DNA from: Clavibacter sepedonicus
Lineage (GTDB): Bacteria > Actinomycetota > Actinomycetes > Actinomycetales > Microbacteriaceae
DNA length: 64,000 nt
Direction of reading: 5' to 3'
NCBI RefSeq assembly: GCF_000069225.1
Contig: NC_010407.1
Location: 806,001-870,000 of the forward strand
The notes under the pieces were generated by a model. It was not told the DNA's origin. It ran no database searches and worked only from the letters and a program-made list of their open reading frames with translations. The translations under genes and the position numbers were made by a program. Shown here in pieces: positions 35,388 to 43,964 of the stretch (position 1 is the stretch's first letter; every line of letters starts with the position of its first letter).

Positions 35388-36047
35388 TCAGGTGCCGGGC
35401 AGCGTGAGGGTCAGGATCCCGTCGCGCACCTCGACCGTCGTGCCGCGGTGGTCGCGCACGCGGGGGAGGTCGACCGTGGTGTCGCTCTCGTGGTCGCCCA
35501 CGATGACCACGCGCATGCCCGCGGCGAGGCCCGCGCGGATGCCGGCCTCGGCGTCCTCGTAGACGATCGCGTCGGCGGGGTCCACGCCCAGGCGCGATGC
35601 CGCGAGCAGGTAGCCGTCCGGGTGCGGCTTGCCGTTCTCCACGTCCTCGGCGGTGACGAGCAGGTCGGGCACGCGGATCCCGGCGCCGGTGAGGCGGGCG
35701 CGCGCCAGCTCGCGGCCGGCGCTCGTGACGAGGGCGTGGGATCCGGCGGGCAGCGCGGCCACGAGGTCGCGGGCGCCGGGGATCTCGACGGTCGCGGGGC
35801 TGCCGTCGAGCTCGAGGCGGTCGAGCTCGGCGAGGAGCGAGGGCACGTCGGTGCCCTCGGGCGCGTACCGGGCGATGCTGTCGGCGGCGCGCACGCCGTG
35901 GATCCCGCGGATCAGCTCGGCGGGGTCGTGGCCGAAGCGGTGGGCGAGCATCGTCCAGATCTCCTCGACGAGCGCGGTCGAGTCGACGAGCGTCCCGTCC
36001 ATGTCGAGGAGGAGCGCGCGGGCGGTGAGCGTGACGGGGGAGGACAT
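35388..36047 (-). CDS. HAD-IA family sugar-phosphatase-like hydrolase
   Basis: The 219-residue protein has the HAD motifs in order: DMDGTLVDS (nucleophile Asp and acid Asp), LVTSAGRELARARL (motif II), Lys in ENGKPHPDGYLLAA (motif III) and IVYEDAEAGIRAGLAAGM (motif IV). The EDAEAGI form is typical of phosphoglucomutase/hexitol-phosphatase-type HADs. Substrates are probably small sugar phosphates. ATG 36047 lies 6 nt after a GAGACT box, suggesting leaderless translation. Confidence 0.88.
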   Translation of the reverse strand: MSSPVTLTARALLLDMDGTLVDSTALVEEIWTMLAHRFGHDPAELIRGIHGVRAADSIARYAPEGTDVPSLLAELDRLELDGSPATVEIPGARDLVAALPAGSHALVTSAGRELARARLTGAGIRVPDLLVTAEDVENGKPHPDGYLLAASRLGVDPADAIVYEDAEAGIRAGLAAGMRVVIVGDHESDTTVDLPRVRDHRGTTVEVRDGILTLTLPGT

Positions 36048-36053
36048 GGGTCC

Positions 36054-36059
36054 AGTCTC
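36054..36059 (-). promoter_or_regulatory. leaderless -10 of the HAD gene
   Basis: Reverse-strand GAGACT ends 6 nt before ATG 36047. The same box and spacing (CAGACT) occur before the WYL regulator at 49944. Confidence 0.35.
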
Positions 36060-36178
36060 CCGGACGGGCGGGGACGGCACACGGCGGGTGGAGGCGGTGG
36101 GCGCCGTCGGCGTGCGCTCCGCGTCCGCCCTGTAGAGCGGCCGCACGAGCATCGCGGCCGGTGCTGCACGGTGTCGGG

Positions 36179-37345
36179 ATGCCCGCCCCCATCCGGATCC
36201 TGTTCTCCTTCGCGCGCGGGAGGGGGCACCTCGGCCCCCTGATGCCGCTCGCGCGCGCCGCCCAGGCCCGCGGCCACGCGACCGACCTGACCGGCACGCG
36301 CGTCGTCGTGCTCGCGCAGACCGGCTTCGCGCGCCTGCACCCCGACGCGACGGGCGAGGGCCGCGACGACGAGGGCACGGGCATCCTGGCGCGGCCGGAT
36401 CCCCACCGCGCCTACCCGCGCATGGCGCAGGTGTTCCTGGGTGCGTCGGCGGACGCGGCCGCGGAGCGCGTGGGGCGGATCATCGCGGAGCGGCGGCCGC
36501 ACGTCGTGGTGTGCGACGAGCACGACTTCGGCGCGATGGTGGCGGCCGAGCGGGCGGGGGTGCCGCGGGTCGCGGTGGAGGTGCTCGCGACGGGGTACGC
36601 GGGGTGGCGGCCGGACCTGCGAGACGGGCTCGGGCGGCTGCGCGCGGCGGCGGGGCTCGCGCCGGATCCCGCGCTCGCCATGCTCGACGGCGACCTCGTG
36701 GTCGTGCCGTTCCCCGCGTCGCTCCGCGGGCCCGAGGCTGTGCCGCGCCCCGTGCTGCGCGTCCGGCCGGAGCCGCCGGAGACCGCGGCCGCGCATCCGG
36801 CCGCTGCCTGGCTCGCCGCTGGCGACGAGCCGCATCGCGCGTACGTGACGCTCGGCACCGAGTTCAACGTGCGGTCGGGCGATCTGCTGCCGCGCATCGC
36901 CGTGGGGCTCGCGACCCTGCCGGTGCGGACGCTCGTGACGGTGGGGCCGGGCGTGGATCCCGCCTCGCTCGGCTCGACGCTGCGCCTGCGCGTGGAGCGG
37001 CACGTGCCGCAGGGCGCCGTGCTCGGGCTCGCCGACGCGGTCGTGTGCCACGGCGGATCCGGCACGCTCACGGGCGCGCTCGCGCAGGGGGTGCCGGTCG
37101 CGGTGCTGCCGATGGGCGCGGATCAGGTGCTCAACGGGCGGGCCGCGGAGCGCATCGGCGCGGGGCGGATGCTCGACGCAGCCACCGCGACCCCGGCCGG
37201 CATCGCGGCTGCGGTGGCGGCGCTGCTGTCCGACCCGGCCGTCGCGCGCTCCGCCGCCGACGTCCGGCGCGAGATCGAGGCGCTGCCCCCGGTGGAGCGG
37301 GCGCTCGACGCGATCGAGGCGCTGGCGGCGGGGCGCTCCGCCTGA
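36179..37345 (+). CDS. GT1-family glycosyltransferase (MGT type)
   Basis: This 388-residue GT-B enzyme begins IRILFSFARGRGHLGPLMPLARAAQARGH, the acceptor-side start of macrolide/UDP-glycosyltransferases. Its donor-side motif reads GLADAVVCHGGSGTLTGALAQGVPVAVLPMGADQVLNG, with the HGGSGT nucleotide-diphosphate loop. It should transfer a sugar to a small hydrophobic acceptor such as a pigment, lipid or antibiotic. It stands alone, so neither donor nor acceptor can be named. Confidence 0.88.
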   Translation: MPAPIRILFSFARGRGHLGPLMPLARAAQARGHATDLTGTRVVVLAQTGFARLHPDATGEGRDDEGTGILARPDPHRAYPRMAQVFLGASADAAAERVGRIIAERRPHVVVCDEHDFGAMVAAERAGVPRVAVEVLATGYAGWRPDLRDGLGRLRAAAGLAPDPALAMLDGDLVVVPFPASLRGPEAVPRPVLRVRPEPPETAAAHPAAAWLAAGDEPHRAYVTLGTEFNVRSGDLLPRIAVGLATLPVRTLVTVGPGVDPASLGSTLRLRVERHVPQGAVLGLADAVVCHGGSGTLTGALAQGVPVAVLPMGADQVLNGRAAERIGAGRMLDAATATPAGIAAAVAALLSDPAVARSAADVRREIEALPPVERALDAIEALAAGRSA

Positions 37346-37439
37346 CGCGTGCGGCGGGACCTCGGCCCCACCCGCCTCCGCGACTCGGGCACGATGGGAG
37401 GGGCGGCCGGCCCGGACGCGAGGACGCCAGGGGGACGGC

Positions 37440-37676
37440 ATGCGCGACGACGACGCGGAGGCAGCGAGGATCCGGACGCTCGCCGGCATCGCGGCCTTCA
37501 CGCTGATGCTGGGGCTGCTGATCGTGGGGCTCCTCCCCGACCTGTCGACGCTGGGCGGCCGTGCGGGTGGGACGCCCGCCTGGTTCGGCGCGTGCCTCTT
37601 CGCGCTCCTCGGCCTCGCCGGCCTCGGCTGGGCGGCGTTCCGCGCGATCCGCCTGCGGAGGCGGACGCGTGCCTGA
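37440..37676 (+). CDS. small two-helix membrane protein
   Basis: The 78-residue protein has two hydrophobic helices (IAAFTLMLGLLIVGLLPDL and FGACLFALLGLAGLGWAAF) with a short Gly-rich loop and a basic tail (RLRRRTRA). An AGGGGG ribosome site precedes the ATG. It overlaps the next small gene by 8 nt, implying joint expression. Function unknown. Confidence 0.65.
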   Translation: MRDDDAEAARIRTLAGIAAFTLMLGLLIVGLLPDLSTLGGRAGGTPAWFGACLFALLGLAGLGWAAFRAIRLRRRTRA

Positions 37677-37863
37677 TCTGCTGGAGAAGGCGCTGCAGGT
37701 CGTGACGATCGTGTGCCTCATCGGCATGGGCGTGAGCTCATTCCGCGCGCTGAACCACACGTCGCGGACGAACGAGCCGGCGCCGAGATCCATGTACCTC
37801 GCCGCCCTGCCCTTCGCCGTGGTCGGCCTGCTGGCCATCATCGCTGGCTTCGCGTTCGACTGA
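37669..37863 (+). CDS. small membrane protein overlapping its upstream neighbour
   Basis: Translation from GTG 37669 gives 64 residues with two hydrophobic stretches (VVTIVCLIGMGVSSF and LAALPFAVVGLLAIIAGFAF) around RALNHTSRTNEPAPRS. It overlaps the preceding gene by 8 nt in another frame, the arrangement of translationally coupled pairs. No family is recognised. The pair is followed by a terminator at 37950. Confidence 0.55.
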   Translation: MPDLLEKALQVVTIVCLIGMGVSSFRALNHTSRTNEPAPRSMYLAALPFAVVGLLAIIAGFAFD

Positions 37864-37949
37864 GCGGCATGTCGTCGCCCGAACGGCGTAGCGAAGCGCG
37901 GTGTCGCTAGCATCAATCCACACCCCCGGCGGCTTCGGCTTTCGGACGC

Positions 37950-37975
37950 GAGGCTCCTTCCGCGGAAGGAGCCTC
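37950..37975 (+). terminator. palindromic terminator
   Basis: GAGGCTCCTTCCG and CGGAAGGAGCCTC form a perfect 13-bp stem, followed by AGCTTCTTCT. It lies 87 nt after the small membrane gene pair. Confidence 0.7.
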
Positions 37976-38083
37976 AGCTTCTTCTCCTCCACTTCCGGTC
38001 GTGCGACTCCTTACGGCAGGTCGCCATCGGCACCCATCGGTTACGGCTCCCGCCGGGCCCGGCCGCCCGCCGCGGGCCGCCCG

Positions 38084-38089
38084 TAGCCT
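38084..38089 (+). promoter_or_regulatory. leaderless -10
   Basis: TAGCCT ends 6 nt before the ATG at 38096. Confidence 0.55.
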
Positions 38090-38095
38090 GGGGGC

Positions 38096-39256
38096 ATGGC
38101 GGGATCCACCGGGCGCGGGCGCGCATCGCACCATGTCGTCATCGGCGCGGGGCTCGCGGGGGCGGCGACCGCCTGGCAGCTCGCGAGCCGCGGGCACGAG
38201 GTCACGGTGCTGGAGCGCGACCGGCCGGCGGGCATGCTCGGCAGCTCGCACGGGTCCGCGCGCATCCTCCGCTACGCCTACGACGACCCCTTCTACGTGC
38301 GCCTCGTGCGCGACGCCCGCGTGCTCTGGGACCGCCTCGAGCGCACCACGGGCGCGCGGCTCGTGACGCCGACCGGATCCGTCGACTCCGGCCTCGTGCG
38401 CCGCCCCGCCGAGCTCGCGCGCGTGCTCGAGCGCGTCGGCATCGAGCACGAGCTGATGGGCGCGCGCGAGGCCGAGGACCGCTGGCCCGAGATGTCGTTC
38501 GACTCCGACGTGCTGTTCCACCCGGCCGCGGGCGTCGTCGACGCGGAGACCGCGGTGCGGACGATGCTCGACCTCGCCGTCGCGCAGGGCGCCGTCGTGC
38601 ACGAGGGCTGGGAGGCGGTGTCCGTCGCGCGCGTCGGCGCGGGATTCGCCGTGACCTCCGACGACGGCCGCCGCGTCGAGGGCGACAGCGTCGTGGTGGG
38701 CGGGGGTGCCTGGCTGCCCGAGCTGCTCGGCGGCGCGCTGCCGCTGCCGCGTGCCGCGCTCGACCGCATCCCACCGCTGCGCGTGCGGCAGGAGCAGGTG
38801 TTCCACTTCCCGTATCGGCGGAGTGCGTACATGGACGGCCCGCGTGCCCGGCCCGTGCCGACCTCCATCCACATGGACGAGCGCATGCAGGTCTACGCGC
38901 TGCCCGGCGGACGCGACGCAGACCACCGCGGCCACAAGGTCGCCGAGTTCGACGGCGGGCGGGTGATCCCGTCGGCCGCGCACCAGGACGGCGTCGTGGA
39001 TCCGGCCAACCGCGCCCGCGTCGTCGACTGGGTGCGCCGCAACCTGCCGGGCGTCGAGCCCGTGCCGTACGCGGAGGCGACGTGCCTGTTCACGAGCACG
39101 CCCAGCGAGGACTTCGTGATCGACCGGGTCGACGGGATCACGATCGTCTCGCCGTGCTCCGGCCACGGCGCCAAGTTCGCGCCGCTCATCGGGAGCCTCA
39201 CGGCGGATGCAGCGACGGGCGAGCGCGTCGAGCCGCGGTTCGCGCTCGCGCCCTGA
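38096..39256 (+). CDS. solA: N-methyl-L-tryptophan/sarcosine oxidase-like FAD enzyme
   Basis: The 386-residue DAO-fold flavoenzyme has the dinucleotide motif VVIGAGLAGAATAWQLASRG, then GSSHGSARILRYAYDD, a signature of monomeric sarcosine and N-methyltryptophan oxidases. The block EATCLFTSTPSEDFVIDR contains the Cys that carries covalent FAD in MSOX/MTOX, followed by SPCSGHGAKFAPLIGSL. It should oxidise an N-methyl amino acid to the amine plus formaldehyde and H2O2. The exact substrate is not determined. Monocistronic with a leaderless promoter. Confidence 0.88.
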   Translation: MAGSTGRGRASHHVVIGAGLAGAATAWQLASRGHEVTVLERDRPAGMLGSSHGSARILRYAYDDPFYVRLVRDARVLWDRLERTTGARLVTPTGSVDSGLVRRPAELARVLERVGIEHELMGAREAEDRWPEMSFDSDVLFHPAAGVVDAETAVRTMLDLAVAQGAVVHEGWEAVSVARVGAGFAVTSDDGRRVEGDSVVVGGGAWLPELLGGALPLPRAALDRIPPLRVRQEQVFHFPYRRSAYMDGPRARPVPTSIHMDERMQVYALPGGRDADHRGHKVAEFDGGRVIPSAAHQDGVVDPANRARVVDWVRRNLPGVEPVPYAEATCLFTSTPSEDFVIDRVDGITIVSPCSGHGAKFAPLIGSLTADAATGERVEPRFALAP

Positions 39257-39268
39257 CGCAGGGCCCGA

Positions 39269-39946
39269 TCAGACCTTCTGCGCGCGCCCGCGGCCGCCGG
39301 TGCGCACACGGGTGCGGCCCGGATCCCGCGTCTCCGTGCGCTCGGCGGAACGCTCCCGATCCGCCGCCAGCCGCGCCAGCTCCTCGCGCAGTCCGGAGAC
39401 GCGCTCGTCGCGTCCCTCCTCCGGGAACGCGCCGGGCAGCAGCTGCGGGGAGAGGCGGGCGCGCACGATCTGCTCGAGCGCCGAGTCGCGCGCGATGACC
39501 AGCACCTCGCGGAGCGCCTCCGGGTCGCGCGACAGGGCGCCCAGCCGCTCGACGATCTCCTCCGCGATCTCGGCGCGGAGCCGCAGCCCCGGCACGTCGC
39601 CCTCGCGGTAGTCGTCGGGCCGGCGTCCCTTGCCGTCGCGGAGCGCCGCGCGGTCGCGGGCCATGCGCAGCCGCTCCGCCTCGCCGCGCTTCTCGCCGAT
39701 GAGCTCTGCCAGCTCGCCGCGGAGCGCCTCGATGAGCGACTCCTCGTCGTACGGGCGCCGCTCCCGGAGCGTGCGCATGATGATGAGGTTCACCATCTGG
39801 ATCCGGAGCGCGACGCCGACGAGCAGCAGCGCCTCCTCGACGAGCACCTCCTTCTGCGCCGGATCCGCGGCCACGCGGGCGGCGACGGAGGGCGGCGGGG
39901 CGCCGGGCTTGGAGGACTTCTCGGGGCGGATGCGGGGCCGGGGCAT
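39269..39946 (-). CDS. basic helical protein, function unknown
   Basis: Translation from ATG 39946 (behind GGGAGG) gives 225 residues. After a Pro/Arg/Lys-rich start comes a helical region (VLVEEALLLVGVALRIQMVNLIIMRTLRERRPYDEESLIEALRGE, in parts). A conserved-looking domain to about residue 170 and a highly basic C-terminus (ADRERSAERTETRDPGRTRV) follow. There is no signal peptide or enzyme motif. The basic ends suggest nucleic-acid or membrane contact, which is only inference. It is convergent with solA, with a 12-bp gap. Confidence 0.7.
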   Translation of the reverse strand: MPRPRIRPEKSSKPGAPPPSVAARVAADPAQKEVLVEEALLLVGVALRIQMVNLIIMRTLRERRPYDEESLIEALRGELAELIGEKRGEAERLRMARDRAALRDGKGRRPDDYREGDVPGLRLRAEIAEEIVERLGALSRDPEALREVLVIARDSALEQIVRARLSPQLLPGAFPEEGRDERVSGLREELARLAADRERSAERTETRDPGRTRVRTGGRGRAQKV

Positions 39947-40080
39947 GACGTCCTCCCGGTCCGCTCGCTCCACCGGCGAGGTCCTCCCAGGTTACGCGGA
40001 ACGGCCGACATCGTGGCGGGCAGCGCCCCCATCCCCGTGCGGATGCGCGGCCGTCACCGGTGGTCGGCGCCCGGCCGTCG

Positions 40081-41040
40081 TCAGCCCATCCGGCGCTTCA
40101 GGAACGCGAGCGTGCCGAGCTCGTCGTCGATGCCGCCGCCGTCGTGGCCGTTGTACTCCCACTCGACGATCTCCTTCTCGCCCGCGTAGGCGTTGAACGC
40201 CCCGTAGACGGTGGAGGGCGGGCAGGTCGCGTCCATCAGCCCGACCGAGAAGCGGGCGGGCGCGGTCGCGCGGCGGGAGAACGCGACGCCGTCGAAGTGC
40301 CGCAGCACGGCGTGCACGTCCTCGCCACGACCCCGGTGCGTCTTCAGGTAGTCGACGACCTCGTGGTACGGGTACGCGTCGGTGATGTGCGTGGCCCGCT
40401 CGATGTCGCTGAGGAACGGCACATATGCGGAGACCGCGGCGAGGTCGTCGCGGAGGCCGGCGACCGCGAGGGCCATGCCGCCGCCCTGGCTGCCGCCCTG
40501 CACGGCGATGCGCGCGGGATCCACGACGTCGAGCGACCGCGCCACGTCGACCGCGCGCACGGCGTCGGTGAACAGGCGGCGGTAGTAGTAGGTCTCGCGG
40601 GAGGCGATGCCGCGGGTCATGAAGCCGGGGATCGCGGGACCGGCCTCGCCGTGGTCGGCGGTGTCGCCCGCGCTCCAGTACGAGCCCTGGCCGCGGGTGT
40701 CCATCTGCAGGTGGGCGAAGCCGGCGGCCGCGTAGATCAGCGTCTCCTCGGCGCGACCACGGCCGCCGCCGTAGCCGACGTACGAGACGACCGTGGGCAG
40801 CGGGCCGGTCGCGCCGCGCGGGGTGCGGAGCCAGGCGCGCACGTCGGTGCCGCCGGATCCGGCGAAGGTCACGTCCTGCACGTCCACCAGCGCGAGGTCG
40901 GTCTGCACGGGCGCCAGCCGCACGTCGAGGTCGTGCTGCGCGGCCTCGGCGAGGGTGTCGGCCCAGAACGCGTCGAAGTCCTCCGGGTCGACGTGGCTGC
41001 TGACGTGCGCGCGGGCGGCGTCGACGGGTTCGATGAGCAT
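40081..41040 (-). CDS. acetyl xylan esterase / cephalosporin-C deacetylase family (AXE1)
   Basis: The 319-residue CE7-type hydrolase contains RAWLRTPRGATGPLPTVVSYVGYGGGRG, MDTRGQGSYWS, RETYYYRRLFTDAVRAVD, the nucleophile Ser in VQGGSQGGGMALAVAGL, Asp in VGLMDATCPPSTVYGAFN and His in EYNGHDGGG. These are all diagnostic of CE7 enzymes, which deacetylate xylan-derived oligosaccharides. That would suit a plant-associated bacterium. GGAGG lies 4 nt before the ATG. It follows the TetR gene in the same direction after a G-rich 150-bp gap. Confidence 0.92.
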   Translation of the reverse strand: MLIEPVDAARAHVSSHVDPEDFDAFWADTLAEAAQHDLDVRLAPVQTDLALVDVQDVTFAGSGGTDVRAWLRTPRGATGPLPTVVSYVGYGGGRGRAEETLIYAAAGFAHLQMDTRGQGSYWSAGDTADHGEAGPAIPGFMTRGIASRETYYYRRLFTDAVRAVDVARSLDVVDPARIAVQGGSQGGGMALAVAGLRDDLAAVSAYVPFLSDIERATHITDAYPYHEVVDYLKTHRGRGEDVHAVLRHFDGVAFSRRATAPARFSVGLMDATCPPSTVYGAFNAYAGEKEIVEWEYNGHDGGGIDDELGTLAFLKRRMG

Positions 41041-41063
41041 GGATCCTCCGGGCGTTCGGCGGT

Positions 41064-41082
41064 GGGCGGGCGGGTGGGTGGG
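41064..41082 (+). repeat. G-quadruplex-forming G3 runs
   Basis: Five GGG runs separated by single C or T bases lie just upstream of the esterase ATG, on its template strand. The pattern meets and exceeds the minimal G3N1 quadruplex rule. Confidence 0.6.
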
Positions 41083-41139
41083 TGGCGTCCGCGTGCAGGT
41101 GGGCCGCGTCGCCTCGATCATCATGCCCGCCTGCGCGCC

Positions 41140-41167
41140 GGGTGGCACGGGCCGGGTGGCACGGGCC
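41140..41167. repeat. 14-bp tandem duplication
   Basis: GGGTGGCACGGGCC occurs twice back to back in the gap between the TetR gene and the esterase gene. Confidence 0.8.
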
Positions 41168-41190
41168 GGGCAGCGCCGCGCGGCGTCGGC

Positions 41191-41910
41191 TCAGCGGAAG
41201 AGCGGCGTCCCGTCGGCGGGATCGACGAGCTCCGCGTCGAGGAAGGTCCAGATCCACTCCCGCGCGCGCGTGTTGTCGAGGCCGGGCACCTTCTGGGAGA
41301 GCTGCGTCGCGATCCCGTCGCTGTAGGCCGCGAGCTTCAGCGCGACCTCGGGCGCGTCCACCGTCCGGAAGACGCCGCGCTCGACGCCGCGGCGGATCGT
41401 GCGGACCAGGCACGCCTCCCACACGCGGATGCGCTCCAGCCGGTCGGCGGTGAGGCCGGGCTGGCGCGCCACGGTGGTCCAGTAGTCCGACCAGAGCCGC
41501 CAGTGCGCCTCGGCCTCGACGGTGCCCGTGAAGAGCGGCTCGACCAGCAGGCGGATGGCGTGCACCGGATCGGGATCCGCGTCCACCTCCTCGACGATCG
41601 ACGCGTAGAAGCGGTCCGTCTCGAGCACGACGACCTCGTCGAGGATCTCCGCGACGCTCGCGAAGTGGTAGGTCACGGTGCCGACCGAGACGTCGCCCTC
41701 CGCCGCGATGTCGCGGAGGCCGGTGGCGGTGAGGCCCTGGCGGAGGATCACCGCGCGCGCGGCCTCGACGATCATCGCGCGCCGCACCTCGGGCTTCTCG
41801 CGCTTGCCGCCGCGGCGCGCGGCGCCGGTGGTGCCGGCGGTCGCGGTGGTGCCCGCACTCGCGCTCGTCGCGGTGCCCGCGGTCGTGCCCGCCCCTGTGC
41901 CCGCGCTCAC
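41191..41910 (-). CDS. TetR/AcrR-family transcriptional regulator
   Basis: From GTG 41910 the 239-residue protein has an Ala/Gly/Thr-rich N-terminal stretch, then a TetR DNA-binding domain (RRAMIVEAARAVILRQGLTATGLRDIA, VSVGTVTYHFASVAEILDEVV, in parts) and a helical ligand domain. The GTG overlaps the stop of the CocE gene (GTGA), making this the last gene of the peptide-transport operon. A palindrome at 49268-49287 before the first gene is its likely operator, which would give end-of-operon autoregulation. Confidence 0.9.
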   Translation of the reverse strand: MSAGTGAGTTAGTATSASAGTTATAGTTGAARRGGKREKPEVRRAMIVEAARAVILRQGLTATGLRDIAAEGDVSVGTVTYHFASVAEILDEVVVLETDRFYASIVEEVDADPDPVHAIRLLVEPLFTGTVEAEAHWRLWSDYWTTVARQPGLTADRLERIRVWEACLVRTIRRGVERGVFRTVDAPEVALKLAAYSDGIATQLSQKVPGLDNTRAREWIWTFLDAELVDPADGTPLFR

Positions 41911-43964
41911 GCGGAGGTCCGCGGCACGAGGTCGTCGAACACGCGGTCGGCGACGAGCACCTCGGAGGTGCCCGGGCCGCCGTCGCGCGCCCACGCCCGC
42001 AGCGTGTTGACCACGCGGAAGGCGTCGGCGTCGGCGGTCACGCGCGAGGTCGTCTCGAGGCGTGCGCGCCAGCCGAGCTGCTCGAGGCCGATGGCCCAGC
42101 GCGACTCGGCGACGGCGGACGTCGGGTCGCCGTCGGTGATCCGGTAGGTCTCGCGGCTCGACTCGGTGAACACGAGGCCGTCGGGGTAGATCCGGGATCC
42201 GCCGTAGCCGGGGTCGACGTCGAGCGTCCACTCGCCGGTCGCCAGGTCGTGGGTGACGCTGCGCTCGGGCAGGCCGGAGTCGTCGGGGATCCGCTCGATC
42301 GCCATCGGCGTCGACTGCACGGCCTCCTCGAAGCGCACGCCGTCGTCCTCCGCGCGCGTCCAGACGGGCAGCGTCACGGAGCTGCGGGAGGGCGCGACGG
42401 CGAGGGTCGCCTCGCGGGCGTGGGGCCAGATCCACGGCCAGTACGCCGACGAGACCGCGATGCGCATCCGGTGCCCGGCCGGGAACGCGTGCCCCGTCGA
42501 GACGAGCGCCACGCGCACGACCTCCTCGGAGCCCGGGACCATCGGGTCGTTGCGGGCGCGGTCGATCCGCGTGTTGAGGTTGAGCGCCCCGCGCGTCACG
42601 AGGGTGGACGCGCCGTCGGGTGCCACGTCGCAGAGCCGCACCACGAGGTTCGCGTCGGGCAGGTCGCTCGTGACCGCGAGGTCGACGAGCACGTTGCCGA
42701 GCACGTCCAGCGGCTCGTCGAGCAGCAGGTCGAAGCAGACGGAGAGGCCGTCCTCGGCGCGCTGGTCCGGCGGCAGGTCGGTCGCGTTGCCGAAGGGGAA
42801 GAAGCGGCCGGCGTCGAGCCCGGTGCGCTGGGGCGAGCGGACCACGACGGCATCGCCCGCGGCGGCCGGCCCGTGGAACGCGGACAGCGGCAGCACGGGC
42901 TGGGCCGCGACGGACGCGGGCGGCGGCCACGACTCCGCGGCGACCCAGCGCCCGGTGCGCTCGGGGTAGCTCGTGGCGGGCGGCTCGGAGTCGCTGATGA
43001 AGGCGCGGAGCGCGGGATCCGCCTCCACCCCGGTGTCGACGCCCTTCAGCCAGCGGTCCCACCAGCGCAGCGTCTCCTGCAGGAAGCCGATCGACGGGCC
43101 GGGCGCGAGGCCGCGGTCCGGGTACTGGTGCGACCACGGGCCGACGATGCCCTTCACCGGGCCGGGCAGGTTCGCGACCAGGCGGAGCACGGCGTCGCGG
43201 TAGGGATCCGCCCACCCGCCGACCGCGAGCACGGCCGCGCCGATCGAGCCGTAGTCTTCGCACACGCTGCCGTGCCGCCAGTAGTCGTCGCGCTCCTGGT
43301 GCGCGAGCCAGGTCGGCGTCATCGGCCGGTTGGACTCGAGGCGCTCGCGCCAGCGGTCCACCCAGCCGGCGCCCACGACCTCGGGCCGAGGCGGCCGGGA
43401 GTTGAACGCGAACATCGTCGCGCCCCACGCCGCCATGTCGATGCCGAGCACCGCGCCGCCCATGTAGTGCACGTCGTCGTCGTACCGGTCGTCGGTGGAG
43501 CACACCGTGACGACGGCCTTCAGGGCCTCGGGCGCGCGGGCCGCGAGCTGCAGGCCGTTGAAGCCGCCCCACGAGATCCCGAAGACGCCGACGGCGCCCG
43601 TGCACCAGTCCTGCGCGGCGATCCACTCGATCACGGCGACGCCGTCGTCGAGCTCCTGCGCGGAGTACTCGTCGACGAACAGGCCGTCGGAGGATCCGGT
43701 GCCGCGGATGTCGACGCGAATGGACGCGTAGCCGTGGGCCGCGTACCAGGGGTGCCGCTCGCTGTCGCGCGGGGCGGTCCAGTCGTCGAGGCGGTAGGGG
43801 AGGTACTCGAGGAGCGCCGGGACGGGTGCATCGGTGGCGGGCGCCCAGATGCGGGCGTGGAGCGGCGTGCCGTCGGGCATCGGGATCCAGACGTCGCGAT
43901 GCGTCACGGCGGCGTCAGCGGCTCCGGCCTCGGTCGCGCTCGTCTCGTGTGCGGCGTCGGTCAT
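41907..43964 (-). CDS. CocE/NonD family X-Pro dipeptidyl-peptidase-type hydrolase
   Basis: The 685-residue protein starts PMPDGTPLHARIWAP, then RGTGSSDG, the nucleophile Ser in GVFGISWGGFNGLQ, GPWSHQYPD with the catalytic His, and a C-terminal jelly-roll (VRLCDVAPDGASTLVTRG, FPAGHRMRIAVSSAYWPW). This is the S15/CocE architecture, cleaving X-Pro dipeptides, esters or amides. It is not exported (no signal). Encoded inside a peptide ABC-transporter operon with ATGA overlaps on both sides, it probably processes the imported substrate in the cytosol. Confidence 0.92.
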   Translation of the reverse strand: MTDAAHETSATEAGAADAAVTHRDVWIPMPDGTPLHARIWAPATDAPVPALLEYLPYRLDDWTAPRDSERHPWYAAHGYASIRVDIRGTGSSDGLFVDEYSAQELDDGVAVIEWIAAQDWCTGAVGVFGISWGGFNGLQLAARAPEALKAVVTVCSTDDRYDDDVHYMGGAVLGIDMAAWGATMFAFNSRPPRPEVVGAGWVDRWRERLESNRPMTPTWLAHQERDDYWRHGSVCEDYGSIGAAVLAVGGWADPYRDAVLRLVANLPGPVKGIVGPWSHQYPDRGLAPGPSIGFLQETLRWWDRWLKGVDTGVEADPALRAFISDSEPPATSYPERTGRWVAAESWPPPASVAAQPVLPLSAFHGPAAAGDAVVVRSPQRTGLDAGRFFPFGNATDLPPDQRAEDGLSVCFDLLLDEPLDVLGNVLVDLAVTSDLPDANLVVRLCDVAPDGASTLVTRGALNLNTRIDRARNDPMVPGSEEVVRVALVSTGHAFPAGHRMRIAVSSAYWPWIWPHAREATLAVAPSRSSVTLPVWTRAEDDGVRFEEAVQSTPMAIERIPDDSGLPERSVTHDLATGEWTLDVDPGYGGSRIYPDGLVFTESSRETYRITDGDPTSAVAESRWAIGLEQLGWRARLETTSRVTADADAFRVVNTLRAWARDGGPGTSEVLVADRVFDDLVPRTSA

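Noticed and set aside
39774-39946. Possible prophage or phage structural gene at the 39269 hypothetical gene
   Set aside because: Basic helical ends alone do not support this; there are no phage neighbours and base composition is normal.
41911-43626. Alternative frame on the reverse strand that would join the CocE region to the TetR protein
   Set aside because: The CocE frame has all family motifs and its stop overlaps the tetR GTG; the other frame is Arg/Ala-rich noise.
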